Source: Seminavis robusta (Eukaryota; Bacillariophyta; Bacillariophyceae; Naviculales; Naviculaceae). Taken from it: a stretch of 45,777 bases of DNA. Shown piece after piece: positions 30,606 through 41,834 of the stretch. The notes beneath the pieces were generated by a model, which saw only the letters and a list, made by a program, of their open reading frames with translations, ran no database searches and was not told where the DNA came from. The position numbers and the translations under genes were made by a program. The first letter of the stretch is position 1. Each line of letters opens with the position of its first letter. The DNA is taken from contig CAICTM010000841.1 of assembly GCA_903772945.1 (NCBI GenBank), forward strand, positions 1 to 45,777, read 5' to 3'.

Positions 30606-32823
30606 GGGAGGTAAAATTCATAGATGCACCTCCAGCAAACGATTCCAGTACTGGTAGCGGTAGCCAGAGAGAGATCGACCGCGGAGCGTCGCCCGCACCC
30701 CATCTGGTTGTAGCTACTACCGGTAGTATCTCCTCAATATCTTGTTGATCTTTCTTTTCTTTTACTGGTACTGGTACTGGTACTGCACAGCTAGCTTCAA
30801 GGGCTTCCAATGATGTGTGATTGAAGTTAGTTGATGATTCAATCGATTGAGTCGAATCGAGGTTGGATCCAAACGTGATTTTGAATCCCACTCTGTTCGT
30901 AGAATTCAGCCGTGGTGTCGCCACCGCCTGTCCAAGACACGAAACATGCACAGCAAGCGGTATCGGAAGTCATACTGTGTTGTTACGCTGTGATCCCCCC
31001 TCGGAAAACGGAAACGCACTCTAGAGAGGATTAATACTGAATAGAAGAACTCCTGTAAAACACCTGGAAACACTTGAACTTCTTACAACAAAGCAAAGGG
31101 ACAAAAACTCCAACCTGCCACTGGGTGCAGAAGAAGAAGCTCGATTTTGTTCTCTGTTAGCTGTTAGCAGTTAGCAAAGTTGTTACAAGGGTCTTCCAAC
31201 TTCCAACCGCGCTGGCTACAGCCGTACGGTAGCTCGCGACACACTCACAACAGCTCTCACAACTCACTCATCATCATACCGCCAATAGATGCCATCTTTT
31301 CTTCGAGTCCAACTGGCTAGGTTTGCTGGGTTGAAGCACCTACATGACAATATGACAATGTCGTTGTACCTGTATTGCCAACGGTACTGGCTCACGTTTT
31401 GCAAAAAGGGAGCATGTAGCTTGCTTCCAGCAGCTCTGGAATCGAATCTGGAATAGCTTCCTTCTTGATGTTAGAGTACTACTATTAATAGCTAGTAGTA
31501 CTCGAGTAGTTAGTTATTTGCTGGCGACTGGCGATGGATCTTGGTCAGTCGCAGCAAAACTAATGATCATCAATCGGTTGACCGAAGCACATTCCATTGA
31601 CCTTGAGAGCTCCTTGAGTTAGTCGAATTGTTTATGAGTTAGTTACTACTGGTAGACTAGTACCCGGTACCCGGTACCCGGTACAAGTAGTGATGTAGTG
31701 ATTACCATGGTACTGGAGTATGAACGGAATCGAATCTTGGCGTGTCTATGTGAAAGGCTCTATGAACTATGAACCATCGGTACTCCAGTACAAGATTTTG
31801 CTTCTGATGGGATATTATTAGCTAAAAAAGGGTACCAACTAACACAGTACTAATACAATAAATAATTTTCTCCTGCATGTGCCAGGTGTCGGGTACAGTG
31901 GTAGTTCTGTATGTTCAATTCTAGCATTGGGACATCGAATGACTGGAGGGAGACCTTTTGAAAGACCCATACCAAAGTACTGTAGAAACAGCTGTAGAGG
32001 CAGCGATACCAGTGGTTATGCCGACCGTACAAACCTACAAACTAGCAGCTACCGGTGAAGACGGACATTCCATGCATTGATTTAGTAGACGAGGTAAAAC
32101 ATTGATAAACATAAACTAAAATACTCCCCAGCTTTCTGATTTTGTTTTTACCTCATGCAAGAATGCCATTGATGAATCTGCAGACAACCCATTAGCTGGA
32201 TTTAGAAATGACTGTGCAATAAGTGGTAATAAAATGTTAGGCCTATTATTATATTATAATGGGTGGGCTGTTGGCTTGGCTGTGCAGTGTGCTGAGTCAG
32301 TCTGGGAGTTGAACGATTGGAAGACTGCAGGATGGACCAATGAGTGTCCGGTGAGTTAACGTGGTGGCGTGCCCTGTGAATCGCAAGACGCCGCCTTTTT
32401 GTATGATCGATAGTGGGCAGTAGTGAGTTCGGTCTTGGTTGTTCCCCCAATAAAGTACTCTTTGTGAACAGTGACTGCTTTTCACTTAGCATCGGATGAC
32501 TTCTAATGACCTGAAGAGTGAAACATTGTAAAACCCTGCAGTAACCAGTTTGTGAAGGTTTCTGCCACTCGTTAACTCGGTGTCCGAAATCAAGTAAGTA
32601 AGTTCTGTTGTGAAAGCAACTTTGGTGGATGATGGATTATTATTGTTGCATTATTGATCAACCAAGCGGAAGCTCAATGCCACAAATTTTGTTTCTTGTA
32701 CCATCAGCGATAGCCAAACTAACAAGGTCCTCATAAAAAGCACTTTATAAAAGCACCCACTGAATCATGATGAGAACAGCACACAACCGCTCAACCACCA
32801 CCACACCAAAAGCCACCACCACC
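30606..32823. other. Long intergenic region with simple repeats
   Basis: Contains a (TACTGG) hexanucleotide run at 30763-30785, a (TACCCGG)-type run at about 31663-31685, TACCGGTA at 30718 and GTAC-rich palindromes. A 55-codon frame from an ATG near 31289 has no support. The final 60 bp is CACC/ACC-rich and looks like the 5' UTR of the next gene. Confidence 0.6.
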
Positions 32824-35713
32824 ATGATGAGAATACAGCGCTTTTCGCTCCTCGCAGCACTGCTCTTGTGCCTGCAATCCATTCCCGCCGTTCTGGCTCA
32901 GACATCAGGTGGGTGGGTCTAGCTAGTACTTAGCTAGCTTCGTGGCCTGGTCAACTAGCTGCCGTTGGGTTGTATGTTGTATCCTCACCTGATCTTTCTG
33001 TCGTTCTTCTATCTTAGGCACCGACTCTCCTACATCCGCTCCTTCACCTCAATTCAGCGCTGTTGCCACGGGTGACATGACCCCGCGTCCCGCTCCTACG
33101 ACAAGTACCATCGCGCCAACGGTGGAGAATGGCGACGAAAAGGTCTTTTTCTCAATGGAGTACGGGTTCGTCGATGGCACTGCTCGCGAGCCAACTCAAG
33201 CCGAGTACGAAGAACTGCTATGTATCACCAACATGTACATGCAAGGCAAGGTACAAGACTACGTGGTTTCCGAGTTCAACGAAACGCGTCCCGTACAAGT
33301 CTTTGCGACCAACATTGACTGGGAGTACAAGAGTGGTGCCAACGAATCCCTCAATGTCAAGATTACCTACACGTGCGATGCTTCCTACGCCGTCAGTCGA
33401 TTCCAGAGAATACCCAAGGAAATCGTCTTTGAAGCGTTTGCCTTGACGGATGAACAAGTCGCCGCGTACATTACCGATTGGGTCTGGATGGCCAATTCCC
33501 GCAATGTCTTTTACAACACGACGCGCGTCAACTACAATGTTCGACGAGAAGAACACGTCACACCGGGAAAACTCAAGGAAGTCCTCAACTGTTATCAGAC
33601 CCGTCATCCCACGCTTCCTCCCATTGTCACTACGGCTCCCACCATTGCACCCTCTGCCTCCTTTAGTCCTTCTGCCGTGCCCACGGTCTCCTCGCATCCT
33701 TCCTCCGCACCCTCCATCAGCATGGCGCCTTCCACCAGTGCGGCTCCCACCGTATCTCCCGCTCCCACTGTTTCTCCCGCTCCCACGGTCAGCATGGCGC
33801 CCACGGTCACACAAACCATTGAAGCGACCGCCGTCAGCGAAATGGTCTACTTTCGCATGGACATGGAATTGGAGGGACAGCAAGAACCTACAGAAGACGA
33901 CTTTTCAACACTCATGTGTCAAGTCAATCAGTTCTTTGAACGACAAGTGCAGCAGCTGGACAATACTCCCGTCAAGTCCGTCGCCACCAACATTCTCTGG
34001 TACTCTGCCACGTCCAGCACCAATGCCGGGATTACCGTCCTCTTTACTTCCGATACCGTCTACCGGGCCACACAAGAAACAGTCCCCATGTCGGTCCTTG
34101 TGGCTGCCGTGGATGGCCAAGACGAAGCACTGTTGCAATTCTTGACGGAGAATCGTGGTAATAGTGATCAACGCGTCGGTGGCGGACTTCGTCTTTCCCC
34201 CGACGGTGGTCTTCGGGCCACGGGTCTAGGCGGCGATTCACTTGCATCGGACTTGACCAGTATTTCTCTAGAGGCACTGCCCGAAGGAACACCCGTTCGC
34301 AAAGGACGACTCGATGTGGCCGCCTGTCCCAATCGCGATGCCACCCTCCCACCTTCCACTTCCACCGCTCCCACGGTGTCTCCCGCTCCCACCGTATCCC
34401 CGGAACCCTCTCGTCTGGGTGGAGGACTCAACGATCCAAATGGTAATGGCAATGGCAATGATCCCAATAATAATGGAAACGGCAACGCGGATCCCAATGG
34501 CAATGGCAGTGATCCTAATGGCAACAATGGCAGTGACCCCAACGGAAACAACAGCAATGGTCCCAATGGAAACAACAGCAATGACCCCAATGGCAATGGC
34601 TTTCCTCCTTCCGCCTTGCCCATTGAAATCAAATTTATGGTCTCCAACCTCCAGTTCATCACCGAAGCCGATGAGATTATCAACAGTGGTCTTGACAAGT
34701 CATTTCCCACGTTTGTCCAAGGTGTGGTCGAGTCGGTTGCCGACCAACAATCGCAAACACGAAGACTCCGCGGTACTCGTCGTCGGTTCTTGCAGGCGCA
34801 AGCACCAGTCTTGACTCCTGGATCGGCAGACGTCTACCAAGCCGAACGCACCGACTGTGGTCCTCACGTGCATCCCGATTTGACCTGTCATGATGTCAAG
34901 GCACGGTACTCGGTCGACTTGCCCAACGACAATGACAATGATACCAATGACGCTGAGGTGCGACGCGTCTACCAAGTGGCCACGTTGGAGGGTATGAACG
35001 ATGGAACCTTTTATGGTGTCTTGAAGGAACAAGAACCCGAGACACCCATCTTTATCGGAACCATTCCTGACCCCGAAGCCATGGGCAATGGCAAGAGTGG
35101 CGTCGATGCGCTTACTACTCGAGATTGGATCTTGATTGTGGCCGTCATTTTGTTGTCCATCCTCTGCTGCTGTCTGCTCTGCTGTCTCGCGTATTATTGC
35201 TGGGATCGTCGCCGCGACGAAATGGACAAGCGACAGCGGGATGCCGAATACGACGACTACGACCGTGCCATGGTCGAACAAGAAGAAGAACTCTTGGAAG
35301 AGTTTGAAGAAGACAGTCAAGCTCCCAAGCAACAGCAGGCCAACAATACCCGTGGTCTCGATATCCCGGACGACGTTGAAAAGCCTCATCCTGATACCAG
35401 TGATTCCACCGGGGAAGAAGAAGAAGAAGAGGACCAGGAGGAGATGTGGGATGAAGGAGATCCCGAGAAACTCGAACTGGTCATTTATGATCCTTCTGCA
35501 TCCAACAAGAAGAACCCCAAGCAAGAAGAAGAGGATGGTGCTCTAGTCCCGTATGGACGCCGCAAACCCAAGCGAAGAAACTCCACCAAGGACGTTTTGA
35601 ATGACGACGACGACGATGAGGAGGATGTTGAGGAACACGAATTGTGGATCGTCGACATGGAAGAGAAGAATGCCAGACATGGATCTTCTCGGGGTTCCCT
35701 TGGAATCGATTAA
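32824..35713 (+). CDS. Large type I membrane protein with PT-rich linkers and acidic tail
   Basis: Two exons, 32824-32908 and 33018-35713, with a 109-nt intron (GTGGGT...CTTAG), give 926 residues. Exon 1 encodes only the signal peptide (MMRIQRFSLLAALLLCLQS...AQTS). The ectodomain has two related domains of about 130 residues (VFFSMEYGFVDGTAREPTQ at about 65; VYFRMDMELEGQQEPTEDD at about 305). They share x-E-P-T-x-x-[ED]-[YF], a Cys, and V-x-[SA]-x-x-T-N-I-x-W, and are separated by Ser/Pro/Thr-rich linkers (SPAPTVSPAPTVS). An Asn/Gly/Asp/Pro repeat (DPNGNGNGNDPNNNGNG type) follows, then a third domain (PIEIKFMVSNLQFITEADE). One TM helix at about 731-757 (ILIVAVILLSILCCCLLCC) precedes an acidic cytosolic tail of about 170 residues. 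The stop overlaps TAATAAA. No known family is recognised; an adhesion or wall-associated role is inferred from architecture. Confidence 0.88.
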
Positions 35714-36209
35714 TAAAGACCTCCCTCGGAACTCTCGTCGTGTGGAACGAACGAGAGGCAAACTGATGGAGCGAAGCATTTTGTTAGTTTGTCCTGTAAC
35801 AATACTGTAATTACAAACATGAATCATTACTATCACTGTGTGTTCTTACCAGCTGGCCAGCCAGCCAGACGGAGAGTCAAGAGAACGGGCAACTATGCTT
35901 GACAATTTGTTTTGCTTGATTGGAAACACCTCGAGAGAGCACATAACTGGGCTTTGGGTGTACAGGGGAGCCTGCAGCTCCCATCATAGTACCGGCACTA
36001 CATCATCGTAGTGTCTCCAGTTCTGATGTGGTCCTTTCTACGTTGCTGCAGCCATGGTTGATGTCTGCAACTCGAATCGGTGAACACAGCAACAAAAACT
36101 GTGAAGGCAACGGCAACGGCAACGGCACAACAAATAAATAGATGTTCATTTCAAATTCTTTTACTAGCTAGTAGACGTGCACATCTGTACTGCCTCGGCA
36201 TCAAACCAT
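35714..36209. other. Convergent intergenic region
   Basis: Lies between the 3' ends of two convergent surface-protein genes. GGCAACGGCAACGGCAACGG tandem hexamers occur at about 36105-36128. No gene is seen. Confidence 0.65.
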
Positions 36210-37490
36210 CTAATCATAATGGATCACAACATTCATGTCATCAACAGCCACAAGACCAGCATTGTTAAACTCAATGCGGCTAAGCCTGTCAAATCCATCA
36301 AGTTGAATGGTCTTGGCAGAGTCAGCTGTATATCTGTGGCTAGCAACTGCAACTCCATTTGCATCAAAGCCTGTGACAGTGACATCTTGAGGGGCGTTGA
36401 GATACCTCGGAGATGTCAAAAAGGACGTCAGAGAAATTGTAGCCCCAGCTGCTGTTGGGGAGAATGCTGCATCTGGTCCTCCCCATGCAGAGGGCCAGAG
36501 GACACCATGGTTGGGAGAAGATCCAATTGCAGCAAGGGCCTGATAGCCGGAATCTCCTGGATGAGATGTGTATGAGCTGTACAAAAAGTTACGATTGAGG
36601 ACTAGTTCATTGTTCAAATTGCTGAAAATCTCTGTATTTCGAGCAGGTGCGACTGTTGGAAGAGAATCAAAGTGCACAAGCACAGCCTTGGGCGCCCTTG
36701 TTGGCCTTGCAGTGGGAACTTTTGTAGGAGTTTGAGTTGGAGCTGCAGTTGGTTGACGTGTTGGGCTTGCTGTTGGGCTGCGTGTAGGATTTGGTGTGGG
36801 TTTGGTAGTCGGGGCTCCTGTAGGCATCTTGGTTGGAGTCTCAGTGGGCACATCTGTTGGAGATGCTGTGGGAGTTGCAGTAGGACCGGAACTAGGACTG
36901 ACACTTGGGTCAGTGCTTGGACTGCTGCTAGGACTGCTGCTAGGACTGCTGGATGGGGAAACACTTGGGGCTGCAGAAGGTTGTACACTTGGAGTGGAAG
37001 ATGGAGCAACACTAGGAAGAATGGATGGTGAATCAGATGGCATGCTGCTGGGAATGTTAGATGGTGCGGCAGATGGAGTTGTGCTGGGACTGCCGGATGG
37101 TGCTGCTGATGGGTTAGTGCTTGGGCTGCTGGATGGTGCTGCTGATGGGCTGGTGCTTGGGCTGCTGGATGGCTTGGCAGATGGAGCTGCAGATGGAAAA
37201 GAAATTTGGTTGCAGTCATCATCAAACAGCCTGACTTCATCTCCTTCAGGATTTGGAACAATGCCACCAGGAACACCAGCACCATTTTCCATGTGACTGT
37301 CCACAGCATTCTCATTGACAGTGATTTGAATGTAGACTCCATCCTGAGTTTCCTTGCAGATAGTAACCTTGTTATTGTTTTGGTTTCTGGTAGCCGCCCT
37401 GAGGTTGCCACGTCCTTCCACAAGTTCCTGGGCCAGTGCAGGACTCCCAAGGAAAAGAAAGGCAGAGAGTATGCATGCAGCGAACTTCAT
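36210..37490 (-). CDS. Secreted protein with PS/PT-rich stalk and two end domains
   Basis: A 426-residue intronless protein. The ATG at 37490 gives a clear signal peptide (MKFAACILSAFLFLGSPALA). Residues 40-85 (KVTICKETQDGVYIQITVNE, then AVDSHMENG) resemble a small module known from bacterial and algal surface proteins that reads KVTICH...ITV..NA...H. Here the usual His after Cys is Lys. Residues about 98-275 are a mucin-like stalk of PS and PT repeats at a 4-residue spacing (SAAPSSSPSTNPSAAPSGSP; then PTETPTKMPTGAPTTKP), expected to be heavily O-glycosylated. The C-terminal 150 residues (VLVHFDSLPT, VTVTGFDANGVAVASHRY, LVAVDDMNVVIHYD) form a beta-sandwich-like domain similar to those of PEP-CTERM-type extracellular proteins, possibly carbohydrate-binding. 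Function is inferred as wall or mucilage associated. Confidence 0.9.
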   Translation of the reverse strand: MKFAACILSAFLFLGSPALAQELVEGRGNLRAATRNQNNNKVTICKETQDGVYIQITVNENAVDSHMENGAGVPGGIVPNPEGDEVRLFDDDCNQISFPSAAPSAKPSSSPSTSPSAAPSSSPSTNPSAAPSGSPSTTPSAAPSNIPSSMPSDSPSILPSVAPSSTPSVQPSAAPSVSPSSSPSSSPSSSPSTDPSVSPSSGPTATPTASPTDVPTETPTKMPTGAPTTKPTPNPTRSPTASPTRQPTAAPTQTPTKVPTARPTRAPKAVLVHFDSLPTVAPARNTEIFSNLNNELVLNRNFLYSSYTSHPGDSGYQALAAIGSSPNHGVLWPSAWGGPDAAFSPTAAGATISLTSFLTSPRYLNAPQDVTVTGFDANGVAVASHRYTADSAKTIQLDGFDRLSRIEFNNAGLVAVDDMNVVIHYD

Positions 37491-39180
37491 TATTGGTTTC
37501 CTTCTTTGTTGATATAATATTATTGTTGTTGTTTTCAGTTTCTATTGTAGTTCTCGACAAGTTGTGAGAGCTGAGGTGGATCTCGGCTTGTCTTCACACT
37601 TACTAGCTAGTCTACCTGACCTCCCCAAGCTGCCTTGGTGGTTCCTTCATGGTTTGCTAAGTGGTGATTTGTGGTACCGGTACTAGTACGGTACCAGTAA
37701 CCATGCAGCGGGAACCAAATGACCCATTTTAGACACCTGTTATACACAGGATTATTGGAGGACTACTCCTTACGCTTGACTGAGAAGACTCCCAACTCCC
37801 AACTCCCAAATCCCATAGTCTACTCGTACCAGGTACCGGTAGCAGATAACAGAAGTGCTCCACCGTTCCAGTCACTGTCGGTACATGTGGGACTGGTGGC
37901 AGTGCTATCATAGCTCCAGCAACGCTGCAAAGACTCTCCTTTTTCTTCGTACTCGAGTACGGTACAGCTTTTGCACTGGTCGACAATTATAACTCAGGCC
38001 TTTCTCGACATGCAGATGACAGCTACACCGTCGACAACTCTCGCCCTCAAGACGTCGACCTAGCTATCAAGTATCGATCTACGCAGATGGTTGCCCATCG
38101 GGACTATCATGATACAGCATTCAGCATAATATATATGTACCGGTATCGCTATACACGTAGGTGAGTGCTCCGAGCAGGACTCAATTGTACTGTAGCCTTT
38201 ACGATTGCAGCCAAAACTATACTAGCTAGTAGGCTTTATCTGAGTTGGCTGCGGATTTCTTCTAAATCCCATGCGCTGCATACGAATAAAACCATCAGCA
38301 TCATGTGCCGGTAGCTATACCGGTTCTGATACCGGTACTAACTAAAATACTGGCTGCTTCGGATCACCCTCAAACCTGCCTACTGTACCGTCACTGGTAG
38401 CTCTGAAGGTTACTCTACCAGAGAGTTGATGCCTCCAACGGATCATAGGCGAAGACTAACCCAGGCAAGCAATATTGCCAGCAACGCTGCGTTCACACCA
38501 ATCTAATTACGAAGACCCAAGCCGAGAACTGGTGTCTGGTTTCTTCCGGTACGATGTACCGTAGGGACAGCGCAGGTGAAGCGCAACACTAGCTAGCCCA
38601 GCCAAGCAACAACTCGAGATTGCTTGAGTAGCCTGCCTTCGGAGAGAGAGCGCGATCTTTGCGCAAGCAACCTGGGATGAAGCGATGAAGCGATGGACAG
38701 AGACAAGGAATGAGCGTCGCAAGATGAAAATTGTTTGCCCACTCCTGGTTCTAGCTAGACCTGACGTTCACAACATTTCGTCTTACAGCTGGTCTCCTCT
38801 GCCGAACCTCATCAGGACCATGGATAGGCTAAGCAAGGCTCAGTGCTGCGTCAATGGAAGGTTCCACTCCACTCCAAAACAAAAGCAAAGCAGAACAAGG
38901 ATGCTCAGCCGAGAAAAAGATGGAAAAGAATTGGTAGGTTTTGGTTGACTCATCAATTTAGTTTCTTTTTATTATTTTGTTTGTAGGCTCCAGCCATCCC
39001 AAGTCACCGTAACACGGGATGCCCTGCCTGCGATATTCGTTTTTCAAGCGCCTCCTTGATCGATCCATGCGACACAAGCACTCTTTCTTGCTCTGAAATG
39101 CATTCCTTCATTTCCATCTGTTCTTTCGTTCGTTCGTTCTTTCCTTCTAATCATGACACAATGTTATAAATATATACAGT
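37491..39180. other. Intergenic region rich in TACCGGTA palindromes
   Basis: Four copies of TACCGGTA (37675, 37834, 38138, 38330) lie within 660 bp, the densest cluster in the window. Small frames at 38507-38722 (minus) and 38685-38948 (plus) lack support. Confidence 0.65.
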
Positions 39181-39645
39181 TTAGAATCCCTTGGAGAACG
39201 GATTGTCGTTGTTGACGGCCACTGGAGCCTGGTACGAGTTCAACCTTTCGTACGTTCCCTTGTTGAGTGTCGAAACCTGAGGAGGCTTGGTACCATCGGG
39301 GGCTTCTCCTGTGCTGGGGTACTGTTGGTCTGCGACAGACAGAGGATTGCTAGGGGTGTTGGCGGGGTCGGGGTAAATTGGCCTGTCGAGTTCGTGGTGG
39401 TGACCATTCAAGCGCTCATACGTTCCCTTGTTCAGGGTAGAGAGTTGAGGGGGTTTGGTGCCATCAGGAGCTTGATCAGAGCCAGGGGCGTTGGCTCCAT
39501 AATCGTGGGTTCGCAGAGGGTTAGAGTCTGTACCTGCGGGATCAGGGAAGAAAGGTCCCAATGCAGTGCTTTTCCTCACGGGAGCTGGAGCCATAAAGGC
39601 ACCGGTAAGAGGCAAAAGGGCGGTAGCAAACAGAGCAAACTTCAT
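39181..39645 (-). CDS. Duplicated-repeat protein with plastid-type presequence
   Basis: A 154-residue intronless protein. The ATG at 39645 is followed by a signal peptide (MKFALFATALLPLTG) and then A-F-M-A-P-A-P-V-R-K-S. This fits the diatom ASAFAP rule for plastid import, cleavage before Phe with a basic/Ser-containing transit start. The mature part is two tandem copies of a repeat of about 55 residues: PDPAGTDSNPLRTHDY and PDPANTPSNPLSVADQQ, each followed by APDGTKPPQ[LV]STLNKGTYERLN. I know no function. Plastid location is inferred; plain secretion is the alternative. A TGACGT half-CRE is on the minus strand at 39779-39774, about 130 bp upstream of the start. AT-rich sequence at 39160-39180 may hold the 3' end signals. 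Confidence 0.85.
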   Translation of the reverse strand: MKFALFATALLPLTGAFMAPAPVRKSTALGPFFPDPAGTDSNPLRTHDYGANAPGSDQAPDGTKPPQLSTLNKGTYERLNGHHHELDRPIYPDPANTPSNPLSVADQQYPSTGEAPDGTKPPQVSTLNKGTYERLNSYQAPVAVNNDNPFSKGF

Positions 39646-40181
39646 GGTGGATTATATTGATGAAAAATTAATTGAATTGATATACCGCTTCGATGACTCT
39701 TGATAGGTTAATTGTGTGTCTCTTTGTCCGTTTTGATCTGCTTCTGATGGCGGCGTTGCTTTTTCTTCGTCAAACGTCATTGCTTCAACAGATCAATCGC
39801 CCCATTTCGGCCACGTCGTCTCGATAATGCTTCCTCATTGGTCAAAGATCTTTCTTGCCGATGAGGTCATCCCTTATTCCTAACCCTCCTGACGGAAACC
39901 ACCACATCATGACTTCGTCACAGCTGCGGACAAGTCCATCACTTTAGAAGCCGCACTCTCCTATCTATCTGCCGGTGAGATAGCTACCCGCCCAGCAACT
40001 ATGGTAGCTAGCTATGAGGGATCGTGTAGCTTGATTGAAAAGAACTATAGAGTGGTCGGGAACGGCTGCCAGGAAAGGCCACCGGTAGCTCTTTGAGTAC
40101 TAGCTAGCTAGTACAGGTTGGGACAATTTCAAAACTTTTACCATGTCAGAAAAGGATTCACTCAGGGGTTGAAAGACAATG
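39646..40181. other. Promoter region of the repeat protein and 3' flank of LRR gene
   Basis: Contains the TGACGT half-site (39774-39779, minus) and a TACTAGCTAGCTAGTA palindrome near 40098-40113. No gene is seen. Confidence 0.55.
39774..39779 (-). promoter_or_regulatory. TGACGT half-CRE upstream of the plastid-type protein
   Basis: The plus strand reads ACGTCA within CAAACGTCATTG. In diatoms such elements (CCRE-like) have been tied to CO2/cAMP-responsive promoters of plastid or carbon-concentrating genes. A six-base match occurs often by chance. Confidence 0.25.
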
Positions 40182-41834
40182 CTACTGAGTTGCTGTGCAA
40201 TTACATTGACTGCAGGTGCAATCCACTGAATCACAATCAACTCGGATCTGCAACAAGTCTGGGTTGGAACAAAGACTGCTTGGCACCATTCCCGATAAAT
40301 TGCTGTCATGCAAGGCCAAAAGAGTCAATGATGTCAGCAACCCCAGCTCCGATGGAATATCACCTGATATTGAAGTGAAACTGATGTTCAAGGCACCCAA
40401 GGCTGTCATTAATCCAAGTTCAGTAGGAAGGCTGCCCGACATCCTCCGGTTGTCAGACAAGGTCAGACGCGACAAAGCTGTCATCAAGCCAAACTCGGAA
40501 GGGACTGCTCCGGACAACATGTTCATTGCCAAAGCCAAATCTTGAAGCTCGGACAGCTGAGTCAACTCTACCGGAACTGTTCCTGAAAATTTGTTGTTAT
40601 GAAGATAGAGCCTTTGAAGTCCTGACAGTGATCCAAGCTCAGTTGGAAGGCTGCCTGAAATCCGGTTCGTCTCCAAGCTCAAGTGTGTCAGTAACGTAAA
40701 CAAACCAAACTCAGAAGGAACGTTTCCCACCAAAACGTTGCGTGCCAATAACAGGACTTGAAGCTGCTGCAGCTGAGTCAACTCTACGGGAATTGTTCCC
40801 TTGAGTTCTCTTTGCCTATACAGCCAGAGTTCCTGAAGTTGGGTCATTCTTTGGATTTCCGGAGGTATGGTACCAGTAATCCAATTCGATCCCAATAGCA
40901 AGGATTGGACATTGGTCCAATTAAAGAGCTCTGGCGGGAGGGTTCCTTGGAGTTGGCAATCATTGCAGGCAATCTTTGTTAGGTTCGGAAAGGACTCGGA
41001 TAAACTTGGTGGTAGCCAACTCAATATGAGTTCCTTTTGGTGATTATGCGACAATTCCAATGCTTCCAAATGACGGATCAATGAGAGCTCTGGTGGGATG
41101 GATCCACGAAAAACAACAATGTCTCTGTCCACGGCTCTTCCCACAACAATTCGCCTGACACGACCAGCATCATCGCAATGAATGTGTATTTTGTTAACAT
41201 TCTCACCCCATTCACACTCCTCTATTTCATAGTTCAGCCATGTCCAAAAGCGTGGGGCACCGAATGCATGGAAACATGTAGCCAAAGCAAATCTCTGTTC
41301 CCGTCGCCAGGTTTCGTACCGTCGGAGGTGGGGATCAGATGTCAACCATTCGAATGCTTTGAATTGGGGTGACGATGGATCGGACGAAATCAATTCAAAG
41401 GTAGAATTGTCTGCATTGGGGAGAAGCACCTCAAAATCTAGGTCACTTTCCATTGTTGGAGGTTGCGTTGGTACTTGTGTGGGCACTGGATCGGAAGTTT
41501 CACCTTGCGTTGAATTATCGATTGTGGTAGCTTCCAGAGCTGGATCATCTTTCTGTCCACCTCCACTAACAGCCAGCGGAATGGCAATAACCAGAATCAC
41601 CAACAATACTAGTAGCAACAATAATACCCTGATCAACATCATTTTCTTCTTTCTTTCATTTGTGTCATCAGCTTCAGTTCCATCCGGATTCTGCCCAGCC
41701 ACCCACTGCACATCAGCGGTCAGTACGGCTCCTGCTTGCCCTGCTTCTTCTTGCAGCTCTTGTTGGTTAGAGGATCCATGTTCCACAGAGCCTGGTGGTA
41801 GCCCTCCTTGTTCGGCAGTTTCCTGAGAGGACAT
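40182..41834 (-). CDS. LRR receptor-like membrane protein, second copy
   Basis: A 550-residue intronless protein with a true ATG at 41834. The N-terminal 65 residues are Gln/Glu/Gly-rich and end in a basic stop-transfer (ERKKKMM). A single TM helix follows at 66-89 (LIRVLLLLLVLLVILVIAIP). The ectodomain opens with TQVPTQPPT, then the same cap as the LRR gene at 20019: FELISSDPSSPQFKAFEWL, RREQRFALAT, WLNYEIEECEWG. About eight LRRs follow (e.g. LQRLYLHNNKFSGTVPVELT), and the end is Cys-rich (CDSVDCTCSQCNC). It lacks the N-terminal triple repeat of the other copy, so the intracellular part differs while the extracellular layout is shared. No kinase is present. A recognition role is inferred. 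Confidence 0.93.
   Translation of the reverse strand: MSSQETAEQGGLPPGSVEHGSSNQQELQEEAGQAGAVLTADVQWVAGQNPDGTEADDTNERKKKMMLIRVLLLLLVLLVILVIAIPLAVSGGGQKDDPALEATTIDNSTQGETSDPVPTQVPTQPPTMESDLDFEVLLPNADNSTFELISSDPSSPQFKAFEWLTSDPHLRRYETWRREQRFALATCFHAFGAPRFWTWLNYEIEECEWGENVNKIHIHCDDAGRVRRIVVGRAVDRDIVVFRGSIPPELSLIRHLEALELSHNHQKELILSWLPPSLSESFPNLTKIACNDCQLQGTLPPELFNWTNVQSLLLGSNWITGTIPPEIQRMTQLQELWLYRQRELKGTIPVELTQLQQLQVLLLARNVLVGNVPSEFGLFTLLTHLSLETNRISGSLPTELGSLSGLQRLYLHNNKFSGTVPVELTQLSELQDLALAMNMLSGAVPSEFGLMTALSRLTLSDNRRMSGSLPTELGLMTALGALNISFTSISGDIPSELGLLTSLTLLALHDSNLSGMVPSSLCSNPDLLQIRVDCDSVDCTCSQCNCTATQ

Noticed and set aside
30403..30951. 182-codon minus frame
   Set aside because: Starts at GTG and lies largely opposite the M16 pseudogene 3' end; no recognisable domain.
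31289..31460. 55-codon plus frame from an ATG near 31289
   Set aside because: No homology or context support; length expected by chance.
38507..38948. Small frames at 38507-38722 (minus) and 38685-38948 (plus)
   Set aside because: No signal peptide, domain or splice support; they overlap each other.
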